Shown: positions 23,585 through 38,500 of the stretch, one piece after another
How the letters are laid out: the number at the start of each line of letters is the position of its first letter
How positions within the stretch are numbered: position 1 is the stretch's first letter
NCBI RefSeq assembly: GCF_003254395.2
Contig: NC_037649.1
Span: 1,463,001-1,527,000 of the forward strand
From: Apis mellifera
Lineage: Eukaryota; Arthropoda; Insecta; Hymenoptera; Apidae
Direction: 5' to 3'
DNA length: 64,000 bases
Notes under the pieces: model-generated
Told to the model about the DNA's origin: nothing
Seen by the model: the letters and a program-made list of their open reading frames with translations, nothing else
Database searches by the model: none
Position numbers and translations under genes: made by a program

Positions 23585-26500
23585 GTAAGTAATATATTGT
23601 AAGTGATTTACTTTCGTTAAAAAATTCTGAATTTTTGAAAAAGTGCTTCGTAAATTTTTGGGAGAGAAAATAAATTTTATTTGGTTTTATTATTATAGTA
23701 AGTGAATGATTGCTCGCTTGCAATCATGGAATAGAAGAATAAATAAATAGAAATATTGTAATTTATTTAATAATAAAAGAGACGATGTGATTTAAAATAT
23801 GCACGTTATTTTGAAACGAATATTTTTTGCAAAAAAATTGTAATAATATTTTTAATTTAAACTATTAGATAAATTAGTATTTTTGATAATTTTATTATTT
23901 TTTATATTTATATTATATTATAATATTATGATTTAAAATATGCATATTATTTTGAAACGAATATTTTTTGCAAAAAAATTGTAATAATCTTTTTTAATTT
24001 GAACTATTTATCTAAATTAGTATTTTTGATAATTTTATTATTTTTTATATTTATATTATATTATAATATGCACGTTATTTTGAAACGAATATTTTTTGCA
24101 AAAAATAGTCATTATCCTTTTTAATTTGAACTATTAGGTAAATTAGTATTTTTGATAATTTTATTATTTTTTACATTTATATTATATTATAATGTTATGA
24201 TATAATTTAAAATATGCACGTTATTTTGAAACGAATATTTTTTGCAAAAAAATTGTCATAATCCTTTTTAATTTAAACTATTTAGCTAAATTAGTATTTT
24301 TGATAATTTTATTACTTTTTATATTATATTATAATGTTAATTTTTTAAGTTTTTTAATTTTGACTGAATTTTTAATTATTACAGTTTTATTTTATATTAT
24401 TGATAATGAAATTAATATATTTTTATTATTCTTAATTTTTTTAGTCTTTTCTATTTGTGGATTAGTTTTGGATTTATCATTATTGAAGAAGAATTAAGAA
24501 TGAATTATGAATTAGGTCATCAAAAATTAAGAATAATAGATTTAATTTACTAATAATTTTATAATGTTTCTAATCATATATTTTTATTTATTTATATTAT
24601 TTCTAAAAAGAATAAATAATTTAAATTTAATTATAATTATTTTATTAATAAATTCGTTTACTTTTAACTGAATTGAATGAATTTATATTTTTTAATTAAT
24701 ATAAGTAATATTTTTTATATAAGTAATATTAGTAGTATATAAGTATTAATTTAATATAAGTAATATTTTTTAATTAATATAGTTTTAATTGTTATTTTCA
24801 TGGTTTAATTATATTAACTTTATGAGTTTTATGATTTTAGTCATTTTTTTATATTTAGCTTGCCAGTTTAAATATTACACGCAAAACGAGGCAATAAAAG
24901 TAATCTTCAAATGATTCGAAATATTTATAAATATCAATTTAAATTTCTTTTTTCTTTTCAGCTATTCGTCTACCTTTTCGCACCGCTGTGCAATCATCTA
25001 AAAGATATCGATTTTAAAACGAATCTACGATTGGAGAACGGGTTAAAAATATGGTCGGCTATGTACGAGTGCCGCCACCCGGATACACCTTGCTTCACCA
25101 CACACTGTCGGATTAAACCGCAAGCTTTATGGAGCCGATCTTTCAAGACTTACAAGCAGCATCAAATGTCGGATGACGTGTTTGTCGGAAGAAGTAAACA
25201 AATTCACGTTAACATGCTATTTTTATGCTCTGCGGTTTCCGCTAATTATTGTAGGCAATTAGCTTGAATATGAGAATATATTACGAGAGTTTTTTCTTTA
25301 AAATAGAATTTGCATTTTTTTTTAAATGATCAAGAAAATTATTACAAATTTAATATTTGTTCAACGGATATTATTCTATTTTTATCTCTATTTTGGAAGA
25401 ATTATTATTCAAAGCAATCAAAAATATCCTTATGATTTATTCTTTTTAAAATGGAAACAAATTTATCATATTGAAAATCCACCCAATCACTAATATAAAG
25501 CAATAAAAAATCATAAATTTCATTTTCATATTGTTCATATAAACTCAACTTATATTTAAATAATTAATTAATATCAAAAATATCCTTATGATTTATTCCT
25601 TTCAAGATGGAACAAATTTATTATATTGAAAATCTATCCAATCAATAATATAAATAATACAAAGCAACAAAAATCATAAATTTCATTTTCATATTGTTCA
25701 TGTACATATAAAGTTGTATATAACTCATTATATATTTAAATAAGTGGTCATTTAGAAAAATTATTATTCAAAGCAATCAAATATTTTTTCCAAAATGGAA
25801 TAAAATTTATTATATTATATTGAAAGTCCACTTAATCAATAATATAAAGCAACAAAAAAATCATAAATTTCATTTTCATATAAAGTTACTATAAATTCAT
25901 CCTATATTTAAATAATTTTCATTTGGAGAAATTATTATTCAAAGCAATCAAATATTTTTTTCAAAATGGAATAAAATTTATTACATTATATTGAAAATCA
26001 ATCCAACAAAAAATCATAAATTTATAATAAATTTCATTTTCATTATCCATATACATATAAAATTACTAAACTCATTCTATATTTAAATAATCAATCATTT
26101 TGAGAAATTATTATTCAAAGCAATCAAAAATATTGTTATGATTTATTTTTTTCAAAATGGAATTAAATTTATTATATTTTATTAAAAGTTCACCCAGTCA
26201 TAAATTTCATTTTCATTATCCACATGTACATATAAAATTACATATAAACTCTATATTTAAATAATTGGTCATTTGGAAAAATTATTATTCAAAACAATCA
26301 AAAATATAATTTATTTATCTATGATTTATTTTCTTCAAAATGGAATCAAATTTATTATATTATATCAGAAAGTCAATAATATAACAAAATAAGTAATCAA
26401 TCATTTGGAAAAATTATTATTCAAAGCAACCAAAAATATTTTATAATTTATTCCTTTCAAGATTGAAACAAATTTATTATATTTCGCTTATTAGACATTG

Positions 26501-29500
26501 AAAGCCCGCCCAGTCAATCCGTCAGCGCGTTTTCCGATCAAAGCTCGGACAAACCGTCGACCAAACAATTGGACGAAGACGTGAGTGATGTAAAAAAGAA
26601 AAATCAGACTTCGGTATAAATATAAAAAATCTTTAATCAATTTTCAATATATTCCCTTCCAGAATATTTGGGTATCGTCGCCAAAGGATACCGTGTTTCC
26701 AGAAACCATCCCCGAGGAGAGCTCTGGTACCGAGGACGAGCACGTAGTGAGTAAACTCTAAACTATGAACTATCCTTTCTTATTGATTTGATCGATGAAA
26801 TAACGTGTATAATGTGTACCAGATGATCTTCAGGTTACCATCCCTCAGCGAATCGGAGAAAGCGCTTGATGGGGTAAGAAAAATACGGAATTTTCTTTTT
26901 TTTGATTCGAATAAAATTCCATTTTTTCATATTTCCTTCTTTTTTTTTTGGGAATGATTTGTGTTTTATATTATATTTATATACAGCCAAACATTCTGAA
27001 AATAGATATAAATAATAAAATTGTATTAAAATTCTTCCTTACAAATGTTATTTCATTATTTCATTATTATTTCATTCAAATATTTAATATTCTGAAAATA
27101 GATATGAATAATAAAATTGTATTAAAATCCGTATTATTTATTACTTATTTATTGTTTATTAATAATGTTTATTCTCAAAGATATATTTCTTATAATTTCT
27201 ACTTTCATTCAAATATTTTTAGTAGATTTTAATATCTTGTATTTTGTAGGATATTAAAATTCTTCCTTACAAATATTATTTAACATTCTGAAAATAGATA
27301 TAAATAATAAAATTGTATTAAAATCCGTATTATTTATTACTTATTTATTGTTTATTAATAATATTTATTCTCAAAGATATATTTCTTACAATTTCTACTT
27401 TCATTCAAATATTTTTAGTAGATTTTAATATCTTGTATTTTGTAGGATATTAAAATTCTTCCTTTCAATTCTTCCTTCCTTCTCATTTAACATTTCTTTC
27501 AATTATAAAAATTTTTCAATTTTTCTTCAATCTAAAATACTTTGCATAAAAATGATTAAAGGTTAACAAAATTTTCGTTGGATTCCATTATCTATTATAT
27601 TTATTATATTTATATTTATATTTATTATATTATATTATATATTATAATTATATTTATATTCTATTATATTCTATTATATTCTATTATATTTATATTTATT
27701 TTATATATATATATATTATTTTATATATTTATATTTATTTATATTTATATTTTTATTATATTTATATTCTATTATATTCTATTATATTTATATTCTATTA
27801 TATTCTATTATATTTATATTCTATTATATTATATTCTATTATATTCTATTATATTTATATTTATATTATATTTATATTCTATTATATTTCAGGGTGAGGC
27901 TAGTATATTTCACGTGGCGATGGGCAGGACGACAGGTTTCTCCAAATTAAGGATAGAACAAGTCACAGCAATTTCGGCACTGGACACGAGACAATATCAA
28001 GAAAAATCGTCGAGCATCGGGTAATTTCTTCCAATAATAATATTATTATTATTATTATATATCCCATACTCCTTTCATCACAAATTGTTTTTATTTTATC
28101 AAATAATTATAATAATTTAATATTTTAAATTGTTTAAATTTTGTCAAATAAAATTGGATTGGCAGAGGTCTAGAGAGAGAGAAGGAAGATCAAAAAACGG
28201 AGAAAGAAACAATGGACGGGTCGAAAACGAAAGGATCTCTCACCCAACGAGGTCCCGGTGATTCGAGCATTGGAGGATTAACGAGCAGCTGCCCCGCTAT
28301 CGATGCAGACGTTCGAGCCGCTACTTTCCTCGACGTGGCTGTGCTTAGGTGCCTTTTTGTTCCCCAATGGCAGGAGGAAGGTGTACACTGGGCTCTACAA
28401 TTTTTATACCATAGGCATGTATGATATACTGGGCTGATTAAGATAATTAATTTTGCACGAATCTTGTTTTGTTTCTTCACTTGTGAAAATAATAATTGAG
28501 AGTTGAATTTGTTTGAGGAAAGTGTATTTTACTTATCATATTTGAGGATTTTTTTTTTTTAGAAAGAATTAACATTGTGTTAATTCTAAAGTTTAGAATT
28601 AAAATTTTTTTGTAAGTAGATATTGCTTTTCTCTCTTCAGTGCTTCAGAGCTATGATGTTGATAAATTTGTTTGAATAAACTGTATTTGATAAGATATAT
28701 ATTCAGATTTATTCTTTGATTAATAAAGCTTTAAAGATTTGTATACTTAAATAACTTAAATACTTTATATATATATTTATCTTTTTCATTTAAAATTTAA
28801 TAGTATTTAATATTTAATTTTATTAAATTCAATAGTATATAATATTAATATTTAATATTAATAGTATTTAATGTTATTGCTGTAGAAATGGAAAATATTT
28901 TCATTCAACGAAAAATGTCGTCCTTGAAATATTAAATTGAATTATAGTTCTCGTTTTAATCGTGAAAAATGGTGAATAGATTACGCATGATAAACGAAGA
29001 GACATCTGTACAACAAATGCCACGTCGACGTAGTAATTCTTTACCGATACCCAAGATAGAAGTTTCGATTTATCAAAGTCCTGAAAATAAGAAAAAGGAC
29101 GTGTCGAAAGATTTCATGGAAGTGCCGGAAGTTCGAGATGTTTCCTTGCTGACTGGTACGTGTGAAAATATAGAGAAAATAGAATGAAAATTTAAATGAA
29201 AATAAAAAATTTCACGATTTTTATTTTATTTGTGTTTCATGTTTTTCTTTTTTTTTTTTCGTGTCCCAATTTAGGCCATGATGGCGACACGAGTCATACG
29301 AGGCGAGCCAGTGAGAAGTCGAAAAAGAGAATGAAAATGGCTGATCTTAAAGCATTTGTTGAGACAAAGTTGTTGTCAAAATCCGAAAAGGCGCTTGAAA
29401 AAATTGGCCAGGAGGATTCGAAAATGTTATTTGACCAGGTAATTGATGAAATATATGGCGAACTTTTAAATTTTTACTCTTCTTTTAATTCATTCTTTGA

Positions 29501-32500
29501 TTCATAATTAATAAACCATAGAATTTCATGTAAATCCATATCTTTGATATTACATGTATTTCACATAAACGGCACAAATTAATGACAAGTATTTAAAGGA
29601 TTCTTCGAATAAAAATAAGTTTTTAAATATCCTTATCCCACTAAAAGTATATTAAAATTAGCAAAACTTTGAACCGTCATAACTTCGAAAGTAATAATTT
29701 CTGATTGACGAATCGAAGATCGTTAGAAGCACAAAACCTTTTCCTTTGAAACGCATTTTCATTTATCCCGATACGACCTCTGGTTTCCGAGATATCTTCT
29801 TATAAAGCAAAAGTAATTTTTAATCGTATACGTTAAACCTTATTAAACTCTATTAAAAATAAAATAAATTTGAGCCGTCATAACTTCGAAGATAATAATC
29901 TCTGATCGACGAATCAAAGATCGTTAGAAACACAAAACCTTCTCCTTTGAAACGCATTTTCATTTATCCCGATACGACCTCTGGTTCCTGAGATATCTTC
30001 TTATAAAGCAAAAGTAATTTTTAATCGTATACGTTAAACCTTATTAAACTCTATTAAAAATAAAATAAATTTGAACCGTCATAACTTCGAAGATAATAAT
30101 CTCTGATCGACGAATCAAAGATCGTTAGAAACACAAAACCTTCTCCTTTGAAACGCATTTTCATTTATCCCGATACGACCTCTGGTTCCTGAGATATCTT
30201 CTTATAAAGCAAAAGTAATTTTTAATCGTATACGTTAAACCTTATTAAACTCTATTAAAAATAAAATGAATTTGAACCGTCATAACTTCGAAGATAATGA
30301 TCTCTGATCGATGAATCAAAGATCGTTAGAAGCGCTGAACTTTCTGCTTCAAAACGCACTTTCGTTTATCTCGATACGACTTCTGGTTTCCGAGATATCG
30401 TCGTGCAAAGAGAAAAGTAATTTTCGTATATCTTAAACCTTATTAAACTCTATTAAAATTAGGAAAAATTTGTATCGTTATAACTCCGAAGATAATGATT
30501 TTTAATCGACGAATCAAAGATCGCTGGAAGCGCTGAACTTTCTGCTTTAAAACGCACTTTCGTTTATCTCGATACGACTTCCGGTTTCCGAGATATCGTC
30601 ATACAAAGAGAAGACTAATTTTCGATCGTATACCTTAAACCTTATTAAACTCTAATTAAAATTAGGAAAAATTTGTATCGTTATAACTCCGAAGGTAATG
30701 ATCTCTGATCGACGAATCAAAGATCGTTAGAAGCGCTGAACTTTCTGCTTTAAAAAGCACTTTCGTTTATCTCGATACGACTTCCGGTTTCCGAAATATC
30801 GTCGTATAAAGAAAAAAGTAATTTTCGTATACCTTAAACCTTATTAAACTCTATTAAAATTAGGAAAAATTTGTATCGTTATAATTCCGAAGATAATGAT
30901 TTTTGATCGACGAATCAAAGATCGTTAGAAGCGCAGAACTTTCTGCTTTAAAACGCACTTTCGTTTATCTCGATACGACTTCCGGTTTCCGAAATATCGT
31001 CGTATAAAGAGAAAAGTAATTTTCGATCGTTTACAATTCCATTCCTATTCTTTACTCGGATCTCTCGCTCGCACCTCCGCCTCACTGATCTATCCCAAAC
31101 TCCAGGCAAGCGATAGACAGAATTCTTGGAAAAAGATAGCATGCACTTCCAGGAAAGAAAAACGTCACTGGATCATGTCGCTCATTCACTTGCACTGTCT
31201 TAAACGCTATGAAAACTTTGAATTCTTATATCTCGACAATTATTTGAGATATCGGGATAAAACAAAAATTGATTTCAATAATATGGTTTTCTCTATTTTT
31301 CGAATAGATTTTGATAACAAAAAAATTTTTTTAAGTCACGAAAATTTTACGAAGTTTCTCTTAATTAATTTCCTGTGAGTGGACGTGAAGTGTATTCGAT
31401 AACAACGCATTTTAACTGTATAAAAATTCACTTTAGAATTTATTCGTCCAAAATGTAATAATTAATAATAATATAAAGTTTTTTTTTTGTTTTAAATTAT
31501 TCGATTTATAATATTACAGTGTTTAGAGGATTAAATAATTTAACTTTAAATAAGTCGTTTAAATTTTATTTCTAGGACAGCCATAGGAGCCTCGACACGG
31601 GTGATGATAATTTAACGAGACCGACCTCGACGATGTCGAAAATTTTTGAGGCGAAGGACGTCGATCATATGAAGCACCCAACGAATCTGATAAAAGGAAA
31701 AAGCATGCCAAGTTTAAGGTAAGGGAACACACGCTTGCAAGTAAAATTAAATCCATCTCAGAATATTCTATTTTATATAAATTTCTTCTTTCTTTTCATT
31801 ATTTTCTTCTCTTTTACTCGTACTTACATACACATTAAACGACGATCCTTTCAATCGTTGACAATTTTATATTTTTTTTTTAAATTTTTCAAACACAAAT
31901 GTATTTGATCAATATTTCATCGATATTATTTGTGTATGTGCGTGCGATATCTTAAATCTTAAATCAATTTTGCCAATTAAATTCGAGCAATGAAAATGAA
32001 ACTGAAAATTTCCAATTTTCTTGGAAAAAATATAGCAATGCTTAAACTACTGTACGCTGTAAGAAACAAGCATTTTAGACAATTAATTTTTCTCTTCGAA
32101 TGTAGATTATTAATCAGTGTTGGGTAGTATATATATATATATATATACATATTATATTATGAAAAATGGCATCTGTCAGCATTCATTGTTATCTAGATTC
32201 AATGTATTTTGTTCATTTATTAGAAGGAAATTTTTTTTATATAATTGTCAATCATAGAGGGTTGGTAAAATATTCTTATTTATTAAATATAATAATTAAT
32301 TACGTTTATCTTAATTATGTAATTTAGATGGATGCCACTTTGGCTTTTATGATAGTTTCTTATATAACATTCGTAGGTAAAAATGTAATGTATCACGCTT
32401 ATTTTAATTATTTATTTTAATTATTATTAGCACAATAATCATAAATCATAAATAGAGTTAGAATAAACTAGAAATTATATTAATTATATTAAATTTATTA

Positions 32501-35500
32501 TTGATATTATTACAATGTTTCATATTTATATAAGCATAATTTCAAGGCGAATTTTTCAGCCTTCATCTATTCTTCTTATTTTTAACATATATATTCAATT
32601 TATGATAATTGAAACGTTTGTTTAGAAAGATTGCAAGTGCATTGTTCTGCAGCTTGTATTATTAGCTCAGATCTTATATATTATAAGAGAGAAATTCATC
32701 TTTTTACCCAACACTGACATATTTTCCAACTGTATAACTGAATTTTTGATAAATTATCCCAAAACTATGTTATCCTAATGAACAGGATAGATTCTTCACG
32801 ATGAATATACATCGAAGAATCGTGAATCAAATTGATTAATTTTTAATTTAAAAATTATATACACGTTTTTAAATTATAAATTTGTAAACATATTTTAAAC
32901 GAAATAAAGAAAAGACGTTGTATAATTGGATAAATATTTTTAAATTTAACCAGTAACTGAAAATATGTATTACATATTTAACACATTAATGCTGTTTTCA
33001 TTAAACTTTTCCAATTATTCTCAAAAGTATTCAAAATATTTTATATCTGAGAATAAAAATTTTATTAAATTCATTCAAAAGGAAAAAATATATAATATTT
33101 ATACTAATTCAATTTTTTAAACGAACAAATCTTTCAATCTCTCTGCCATCTAATTTCTAATAATTTCAATATATTCATTATCAAATTGGCTTTCTTTAAA
33201 ACAATTTCTTCACTTTACCATTTATTCAATTTACATCATCGCAAATTCAAATTTCCCTCCCAATTTTACAAATAATCTGAACATTTTCGAATAACAAAAA
33301 CTCCATAAGACTAACTTTTAAGAAGCATAAATTTTCAAATCAATTTTATACGAAATAAATAAAAAGAAATACGAATATAAATTTGTAAATACATTTCAAA
33401 TAATAAAAAAAGGTATTATATTATACAATATAAATTCTTCGATTTATATCCGCGCCAAAGGATCTGCCTACACGTTCATTCGAGTGACACAGTTTTGCCC
33501 ACTACTGCGTTTAATTTGATTTAAAAAGAAAAAAAAAAAAAAAGAAAATCCCTCGTTTACAAAACTTATGCGTAAACTTATGTTTCTCTGTGTGTCTCTC
33601 TCTTCTCTCTCTCGTTCGCCTTTTCACCCCCTGAACTCGTACTCAGCTGCTTGATTAACGAGCTGACCGCGGGAGGGTAAGTCATCAACGTCACTCGGAG
33701 GAAGTTCCGTACTGCAGCTCGGTTTACACGCTTCTTTTACGAGCTTCCTGCTTTCCGGTAGGGCGCACAATTATCCTTTAAACACACACACACATACATA
33801 CACACACATACCACGCCCTAACCGCCTTGGCCAGAAACAACGGAATAAACAATTTTCTTTTCTCTGAAAAGTATATATATATATATCTCTTTCTCTTTCT
33901 TTCTCTCTCGGACAAACGCGATCGATCCTTTTCCTTTTTACTTTTGTCGTTCGTATCTTCGTCAGAGGATGGGTTAGGTTAAAGTTGTTCATTTTATTCG
34001 TTGTTATTGTTGTTGTATCGAGAAAGATGAAGGTGAAGATGAAGGGGAGGAGTGAAATGGGATACGCAAGGAAACGTGTCGATCGTTCTATTTCTCTCTC
34101 TCTCGAAATTTGTCAGTGTCTTGGATAACAAGGCGAGAGATGAAGCGGAGGAGGAGGTGTAAATCCATCTTCTGGCGAAGTGCGTTACTATTCGTTTCAT
34201 TGGGTGAACAGGGTGAATCGTGTAATTTGATGAAATTGTGTGATTGAGAGAATTGGTATATATATATATGTGTGTTCAAAAATTGTGGATTATTTTCTTT
34301 TTTATTTTTTATTAAGTTAGCAATTTGAATTTAAGTTGGTCATCTCTATCTTCGTGTCACTATTTTTAAATTTGTTAAAAAACGTATAAAATTTTCATTC
34401 AAAAATTGATTCTCATATTCTTGTTGTGAGAAAGAAAATAATTTTAAATTTTGGCAAATTTTGTAAATTGTTCGAAATTGCACGAGTCATCTTGTTTGTA
34501 TCTCGAGATATAATTTTTTATGATTCCAAATAAATTTTTCTTGCCACTACGTTATGTCTTTTATTGACACTTTAATTTGTTATTTATATCTATTTTAATA
34601 TGATCGAATTGCAGTAATAATTTTTTGAAAGTTTCGACATTATTCGACATCGTTTTCTTGCATTCTTATATTTCTATCGTTAAATCGCTTTATTTCGTTT
34701 TTCGCATGAAAATTTGAACACCCTCGTCTTATTATTTCCTACTTCCTAATCATGATCATCATCATTAAGCTATTCTACGAAAACAGAAATTGATTCGACA
34801 TCAGTCAACACATTCCTTTTAAAAGAATTCATGAAAATAGAATTGTTATTTTTAGTGATACCTTTTCACAGCACACTTATTGAGGATATTTGATTATTTT
34901 CGCAATAATTGTTGAAAGAAATTTGAAAAGAGAATACTATATGATGGAATAAGACGAAAAATATGAATAAGAAAAATTGTGATTATTTAATTGTTATTTT
35001 TCACTTGTAAATATTTAAATAGTAACCTGAAAAATGCTTTGATCTTGACAATTTAATCGAAGCAATAATGAATTATTAAGAAATAATTTACTCACATTTT
35101 TCTACTTTAATTTTATATAAATTATTTTTTTTTTCATGTTTTTCACTGAAAATTCTGTGAAATTTTTAATATATTTCTAGATAAGATATATTAAATTATA
35201 TTAATAAGAAATAATTTAGACACATATTTTTAATTCTAATTTTATATAAATTATTTTGCAATAGTTTTCACTGAAAATTTAAAATCCTGTGATATTTTTT
35301 AATATATTTGTAAATGAGATATATTAAATTATTAAGAAATAATTTAGACATATTTTTAACTCCAATTTTATATAAATAATTTTTCATTAAAATAAAATTC
35401 TGATATTTTGTAATATATTTGTAGATTAGATATATTAAATTACTAAAAAATAATATACACTTATTTTTCAATTCTATTTCATATAAATTATTTTACAATT

Positions 35501-38500
35501 TTATATTTTCATTGAAAATTTAAAATCCTGTGATATTTTTTAATATATTTGTAGATGAGATATATTAAATTATTAAAAAATAATTTAGACACATATTTTT
35601 AACTCCAATTTTATATAAATAATTTTTCATTAAAATAAAATTCTGTGATATTTTGTAATATATTTGTAGATTAGATATATTAAATTACTAAAAAATAACA
35701 TACACATATTTTCCAATTCTATTTCATATAAATTATTTTACAATTTTATATTTTCATTGAAAATTTAAAATCCTGTGATATTTTTTAATATATTTGTAGA
35801 TGAGATATATTAAATTATTAAAAAATAATTTAGACACATATTTTTAACTCCAATTTTATATAAATAATTTTTCATTAAAATAAAATTCTGTGATATTTTA
35901 TAATATATTTATAGATTAGATATATTAAATTACTAAAAAATAACATACACATATTTTCCAATTCTATTTCATATAAATTATTTTGCAATTTTATATTTTC
36001 ACTGAAAATATAAAATCCTATGATATTTTTTAATATATTTGTAGATGAGATATATTAAATTATTAAAAAATAATTTAGACACATATTTTTAACTCCAATT
36101 TTATATAAATAATTTTTCATTAAAATAAAATTCTGTGATATTTTATAATATATTTATAGATTAGATATATTAAATTACTAAAAAATAACATACACATATT
36201 TTCCAATTCTATTTCATATAAATTATTTTGCAATTTTATATTTTCACTGAAAATATAAAATCCTATGATATTTTTTAATATATTTGAAGATGAGATATAT
36301 TAAATTATTAAAAAATAATATACACATATTTTTCAACTCTAATTTCATATAGATTATCTTTCACTGAAATTCTGTGTGTCTGTCTTTTGTAATATATTTG
36401 TATGCAAGATTAGCTGTACCAAATTTGCATATTTCCATTACAAAATTTTCAAAAAATGATTAATAGCAATCTGTTAGATAAGCCTTGGATATCCCCTTAA
36501 ATAAAAAGGAATTAATTGAAATTTTATTCTTATATAAAAAATTGAATGCAATCATGGTTTTTTGGTGAACCGTTAGGAAACATTAATCACGCTTTGAAAC
36601 CCATCAAGAATTGCTGTGGAGAAGGAAATGTAGAGAGGTGAAACGAGAAAAAAGGGTGAACTATAAAAGGTACCTAGGTAAAACAGGAGTAACGATGATG
36701 AATACATCAGATAGTCTGCTGCAGATTAATGAATCATAATAGACAGTAATTATTAAACACAGCTTTCCTGACACTTGTGTGAAATATTATTCAGATTAAT
36801 GCGTTAAAAAGATATTAACCCTTTAATCTGCAATTTATTCACTTCAACTTGCAAATATGAAATTAACGGATATAAATTTCATTTTATGCAAAAATTATTT
36901 CATTAAAATGAAAATAAGAGAGTACCTCATCCATTTTCATAAAATATGTTAGCATTCAAATATCTCTCGAGAGCAATTCGTGATAGTTTTTAGAACGTAT
37001 TATATATTTAGAAAAGTGCAAAAATATTTTCGACATTATGATATGTTTTTAAGATTTGGAATTGATTGGAACTCTTTTAGCTATTTTTTGCTAATATTTT
37101 TTAGTATCACGTTGATTAAAAATTATTTTCACTTCTTTTAATAAGTAAGACGAGATTTTTTCGAAAGAGATTGTCAAGTTCAAAGCATTTTTCTCTTCAT
37201 ACGCTAAATATTTATAGTTAAAATAAAATAATATCGTAATTATATTGTCATCGATGGTTAAAATTTTGCAATGCGCAAAATAATGTATGTCTTGCAAATA
37301 ATTACATATCACAAATATTATGTAATGTTATGCAATGTCTCAAAATAATTTTTTCATCGAGAAATAATTATTCTATTAATGTATAAATCTATAGTTTTCC
37401 ACGTGATTCCACTTAGAATTTAATTTATAAAGCAACTAACACTAAAAAATCAACCCTTTTATGGCTAACGATAAATTAATCTCGTATCTTACATTTCATT
37501 TAATTTGTACAAGTATGATTTTCTTTTTTCACAGTAAAAATAATTTATTAAATAAATAATGAAAATTTGCATAATTCTTTAATAAGTTTTACAAAGTAAT
37601 ACGATCCTAAATAAATCTTATAATATAAAATTTTTTATAAATGCAATAATTAAAAGATCTTACAACAACGATAATTTTATTATTAACAGTTTTCGAATTA
37701 TATTATTAGTTTTTGTATAATTCAATTAAAAAGTTTTACGTCATTTAATCCTATCCTGAAGAGAAAAACTTTTTAAAAACGGGTAATAATTCAGAATAAA
37801 ATGGATCATTCTGTATTCTAATTACAGATATAATTTTCGATATAAATTTTCTTGAAAATTCAATTCAATCAAAAAGTTTCATTTCGTATTTTATTTTTAC
37901 CTCACGCAACTAATTCCTCAGATCTGTCCTGCCCTCCTTATTTCTCTCCTGGATTTTGAAACATTCGAGAAATTTATATTAGCAATAGAATTTTTTCACA
38001 AAAATATATATTTATATATATTTTGCACATTTACTGTAAATATTTAAACATTTTTCTTTATATATTCATATTGATAATTGATCATATTCAAATGGAAAAA
38101 TTTTGTAAATTTATTTCAAGTAAATAACAATTTATGGAAAAAATATTCAATTTTGCAATTTTCTACCAATATAAATTTACATTTATACATATATTTTGAA
38201 TGATATGATTTCATACATAAGATACATACAGATTTTATATATAAGATATAATACAGATACATAAGTTGAACACAACAATATCCAAATAATGATACAATAT
38301 TCTCAAACACATTCAAATTTATTTCAAACAACACAACTAATTTTACACTATCACAACTAATTTTTTACCAATAATTTTCCAACGATTCAGTAGTAATTCA
38401 CTTTAACACACGTAAGGAGGGCAGTGTCTCATTATAAATTGCACAATCTCACAAAGATACAAATACTCCCCCTTGTAAATTACATTCCCCGCATTCTTCG

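Noticed and set aside
27578..28024. 148-codon ORF starting MDSIIYYIYYIYIYIYYI
   Set aside because: Translation of a TTATATTC low-complexity tract; only the last about 43 codons are real (unc80 exon 11).
29196..29507. ORF starting MKIKNFTIFILFVFHVF as a separate secreted protein
   Set aside because: Its hydrophobic start is intron 13 sequence; the real part begins at the 29275 acceptor and belongs to unc80 exon 14.
35268..35471. Minus-strand ORF with repeated FxNLIYLIYKYI
   Set aside because: Generated by the 244-bp tandem array; no homology to a protein.
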